Position numbers and translations under genes: made by a program
Assembly (NCBI GenBank): GCA_009923475.1
Contig: RFTM01000052.1
Coordinates: 1-8,810 of the forward strand
DNA from: Gammaproteobacteria bacterium
GTDB taxonomy: Bacteria; Pseudomonadota; Gammaproteobacteria; Steroidobacterales; Steroidobacteraceae
Direction of reading: 5' to 3'
Length of the DNA stretch: 8,810 nucleotides
Part shown: piece after piece, positions 7,128 to 8,810 of the stretch
Layout: every line of letters begins with the position of its first letter
Position numbering within the stretch: the first letter of the stretch is position 1
Notes under the pieces: generated by a model
Database searches by the model: none
What the model was told of the DNA's origin: nothing
What the model saw: only the letters and a program-made list of their open reading frames with translations

Positions 7128-8653
7128 GCGGCTCGCGCCTGCCTGCCGGCGGCCGCGTCGCCCGCGACCGCAAAATCCGCTTCACCTTCGACGGCAAACC
7201 CTACGAGGGGCTGCAGGGCGACACGCTCGCCTCGGCGCTGCTCGCCAACGGCGTGCATCTCGTCGGCCGCTCGTTCAAGTACCACCGGCCGCGCGGCATC
7301 ATGACCGCGGGACCGGAGGAGCCCTCCGCGCTCGTCACGGTGCGCCGCGACGAGGCGCGCTCCACGCCCAACCTGCGCGCGACCCAGGTCGAGATCTACG
7401 ACGGGCTCTGCGCCGTCAGCCAGAACCGCTGGCCGAGCCTGCGCTTCGACCTCGGACGCCTCGCCGAGCTCTTCTCGCCGCTGCTGCCCGCCGGCTTCTA
7501 CTACAAGACCTTCATGTGGCCGCGCAGCGCCTGGCACCGGCTCTACGAACCGCTGATCCGCCGCATGGCCGGCCTCGGCGAAGCGCCGCGGCTGCCGGAC
7601 CCCGACCGCTACGCGCAGCAGCATGCGCATTGCGAAGTGCTGGTCGTCGGCGCCGGCCCTGCAGGGCTCGCCGCCGCGCTCGCGGCCTCGCGCAGCGGCG
7701 CGCGCGTCATCCTCTGCGATGAGCGCCCGGAGTTCGGCGGCGCGCTGCTCTCCGACAACCCCTCGCGCATCGACGGCCTGAGCGCCGGCGAGTGGGTGGC
7801 CTTTGCGGTGGCCGAGCTGCGGCGCAACCCGCGCGTGCGCTTGCTGCCCCGCACCACCGCGTTCGGTTACTTCCCGCACAACCACCTCGGCCTCAGCGAG
7901 CGTCTCACCGACCATCTCGCGACGCCGCCCGCCGGTCTCGCGCGCGAACGCCTGTGGCAGGTCCGCGCACGGCAGGTGGTGCTCGCCACAGGCTCCATCG
8001 AGCAGCCGCTCGTGTTCCCCGGCAACGACCGCCCGGGTGTCATGTTGGCCGGCGCCGCGCTGCGCTACCTCGAAGAGCAGGCCGTGCTGCCGGGGCGCCG
8101 CGTCGTCGTCGCCACGATCTGCGACAGCGCCTATCGCGTGGCGCTCGCCCTGCAGGCCGCCGGCGCGACGGTCGCGCAGATCGTCGACCTGCGTCCGGCG
8201 GCCACGCCCGCGCCGCAGGACAGCTGGCAGGACCGCGCACGCGCGGCCGGCATCCCCGTCGAGACCGGTGCGCGCGTGCTCGGCACCCGCGGCTTCGACC
8301 ATGTCTCGTCGGTCGACATCGCCTGCCTCGACGCATCGGGACGACAGACCGGACATCGCTCGATCGATTGCGACCTGTTGCTGGTGGCGGGCGGCCATGT
8401 CCCGAGCGTCCACCTCTTCTCGCAGTCGCGCGGCAAGCTGCGCTACGACGAGGCGCTGCAGGCCTTCGTGCCGGGCGAGTCCGCCGAGGCCGAGCGCTCG
8501 GCCGGCGCCTGTCGCGGGCTTTTCGGGCTCGCGGCGACGCTGCAGGCCCTCCGGTCGCGCCAGCCCTGGCCGGGGCCGAGCAGTTGGCGTATGTACGCCC
8601 ATGTTTCACACAACCAGAATTCCTCATTGCAATGCGCTCTCGTCGATTTCTAG
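7124..8653 (+). CDS. soxA: Sarcosine oxidase alpha subunit, 3'-truncated (broken gene)
   Basis: The open frame gives 509 residues, about half of the roughly 1000 normal for SoxA. Residues 17-100 are the Fer2-like N-terminal domain (FTFDGKPYEGLQGDTLASALL, FKYHRPRGI). The central dinucleotide-binding domain begins VLVVGAGPAGLAAALA with GAGPAG at 176-181. LATGSIEQPLVFPGNDRPGV (287-306) is a SoxA hallmark, and LLLVAGGHVPS (418-428) is also present. Family resemblance fades after about residue 475 (LFGLAATLQA), and from about residue 487 the gene reads through lower-GC DNA with no SoxA character (HVSHNQNSSLQCALVDF) to a stop at 8651-8653. The C-terminal GcvT-like folate domain and the downstream soxG are absent, so no working heterotetramer is expected. 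In the +1 frame after about 8547 an Ala-rich stretch (GPPVAPALAGAEQLA) looks somewhat linker-like, so a small frameshift before the junction is possible but unproven. Confidence 0.92.
   Translation: MSGSRLPAGGRVARDRKIRFTFDGKPYEGLQGDTLASALLANGVHLVGRSFKYHRPRGIMTAGPEEPSALVTVRRDEARSTPNLRATQVEIYDGLCAVSQNRWPSLRFDLGRLAELFSPLLPAGFYYKTFMWPRSAWHRLYEPLIRRMAGLGEAPRLPDPDRYAQQHAHCEVLVVGAGPAGLAAALAASRSGARVILCDERPEFGGALLSDNPSRIDGLSAGEWVAFAVAELRRNPRVRLLPRTTAFGYFPHNHLGLSERLTDHLATPPAGLARERLWQVRARQVVLATGSIEQPLVFPGNDRPGVMLAGAALRYLEEQAVLPGRRVVVATICDSAYRVALALQAAGATVAQIVDLRPAATPAPQDSWQDRARAAGIPVETGARVLGTRGFDHVSSVDIACLDASGRQTGHRSIDCDLLLVAGGHVPSVHLFSQSRGKLRYDEALQAFVPGESAEAERSAGACRGLFGLAATLQALRSRQPWPGPSSWRMYAHVSHNQNSSLQCALVDF
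8580..8600. other. Junction between GC-rich chromosome and low-GC DNA, with a 6-2-6 palindrome
   Basis: Composition changes within a few bases: the high-GC soxA sequence ends in a run through about 8589, and sequence from about 8600 to 8810 is visibly AT-richer. At the boundary GGCGTA (8586-8591), TG, TACGCC (8594-8599) forms a perfect six-base inverted repeat. It could be a recombination core, an element end, or a chance feature at an assembly chimera. No transposase, integrase or target-site duplication can be seen, since only one side of the insertion is present. Confidence 0.5.
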
Positions 8654-8809
8654 CATCTTCCGTAAGCGCTTGATTCTTTGTGTTTCGAACTTTACCATAT
8701 TGTCGTAGTATTCTCGCAGCCGCTGACACTCCAACAGATTGCGGCGTGCATCTTCCAGTTCCCTGTGACCGAGTTTCTCCGGGCTCGGTTTTTTGAAAAG
8801 TTCTACAAT
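8624..8809 (-). CDS. Small phage/plasmid-like hypothetical protein, start outside the window
   Basis: A minus-strand frame with no stop runs from the window edge to a TGA at 8626-8624, giving 61 codons. It reads FKKPSPEKLGHRELEDARRN early, then LREYYDNMVKFETQRIKRLR. The pattern (a short FKKP start, then one long charged helix with regularly spaced Leu, Arg and Glu) resembles small uncharacterised proteins found in tailed-phage and plasmid genomes. I recognise the type but not a named gene. No start codon lies before the FKKP segment in the window, so the start is probably just beyond 8810. Codon use is balanced, unlike the GC-extreme neighbours, which supports a foreign origin. It points toward the soxA break. 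Confidence 0.55.
   Translation of the reverse strand: MVELFKKPSPEKLGHRELEDARRNLLECQRLREYYDNMVKFETQRIKRLRKMLEIDESALQ
8768..8794 (+). terminator. Candidate intrinsic terminator in the foreign segment
   Basis: ACCGAG (8768-8773) pairs with CTCGGT (8784-8789) around a ten-base loop, and T8789-8794 gives a six-T run on the plus strand. It would stop transcripts running rightward out of the broken soxA. It lies inside the minus-strand frame at 8624-8809, so it may be a coding coincidence; alternatively the true gene could start downstream of it. Confidence 0.4.
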
Positions 8810-8810
8810 C

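Noticed and set aside
7088..8602. A 504-codon open frame antisense to soxA
   Set aside because: Composition-driven shadow of soxA with low-complexity sequence and no family resemblance.

Overview
The window reads as a stretch of very GC-rich chromosome (about 70% G+C by eye, strong GC bias at third codon positions) from a proteobacterium that degrades methylated amines. I cannot place it below phylum level. It holds two divergent gene blocks around one regulator gene. Its right end is abruptly different, lower-GC DNA that looks phage- or element-like. No gene-free stretch exceeds 300 bases; the gaps at 1928-2036 and 3012-3114 are regulatory.

Left block, minus strand, transcribed right to left: a GlxA/GbdR-type regulator (DJ-1/PfpI-like domain plus AraC helix-turn-helix, 2037-3011); a B12-binding corrinoid protein of the MtbC/MttC type (1223-1927); a DUF1638 protein (586-1212); a small protein of the family databases call 'virulence factor' (266-586); and the start of a cysteine-rich protein matching the C-terminal domain of methylenetetrahydrofolate reductase (MetV-like), cut by the window edge (1-264). 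The last three are almost contiguous and look translationally coupled. This is the corrinoid/tetrahydrofolate methyl-transfer kit that elsewhere accompanies MttB-superfamily methyltransferases acting on quaternary or tertiary amines. No methyltransferase is visible; I would expect it just beyond position 1.

Right block, plus strand: an 816-residue FAD oxidoreductase fused to a GcvT-like folate domain (dimethylglycine/sarcosine dehydrogenase type, 3115-5565), then soxB (5579-6838), soxD (6846-7127) and soxA (from 7124), the start of a heterotetrameric sarcosine oxidase operon. The regulator sits between the blocks. The 103-bp divergent gap carries a perfect 8-5-8 palindrome and a promoter-like signal for each side. 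The likely job is stepwise N-demethylation of a glycine-betaine-like compound: the corrinoid branch passes a methyl group to tetrahydrofolate, and the flavoprotein branch takes dimethylglycine to sarcosine to glycine, giving methylene-tetrahydrofolate or formaldehyde.

soxA is broken. After about 475-485 normal residues it runs into AT-richer DNA near 8585-8600 and stops at 8653, losing its C-terminal GcvT-like half; soxG is absent. Beyond the junction a minus-strand reading frame (8624-8809) resembles small phage or plasmid proteins. Either a mobile element has entered soxA, or the contig is chimeric at this end.
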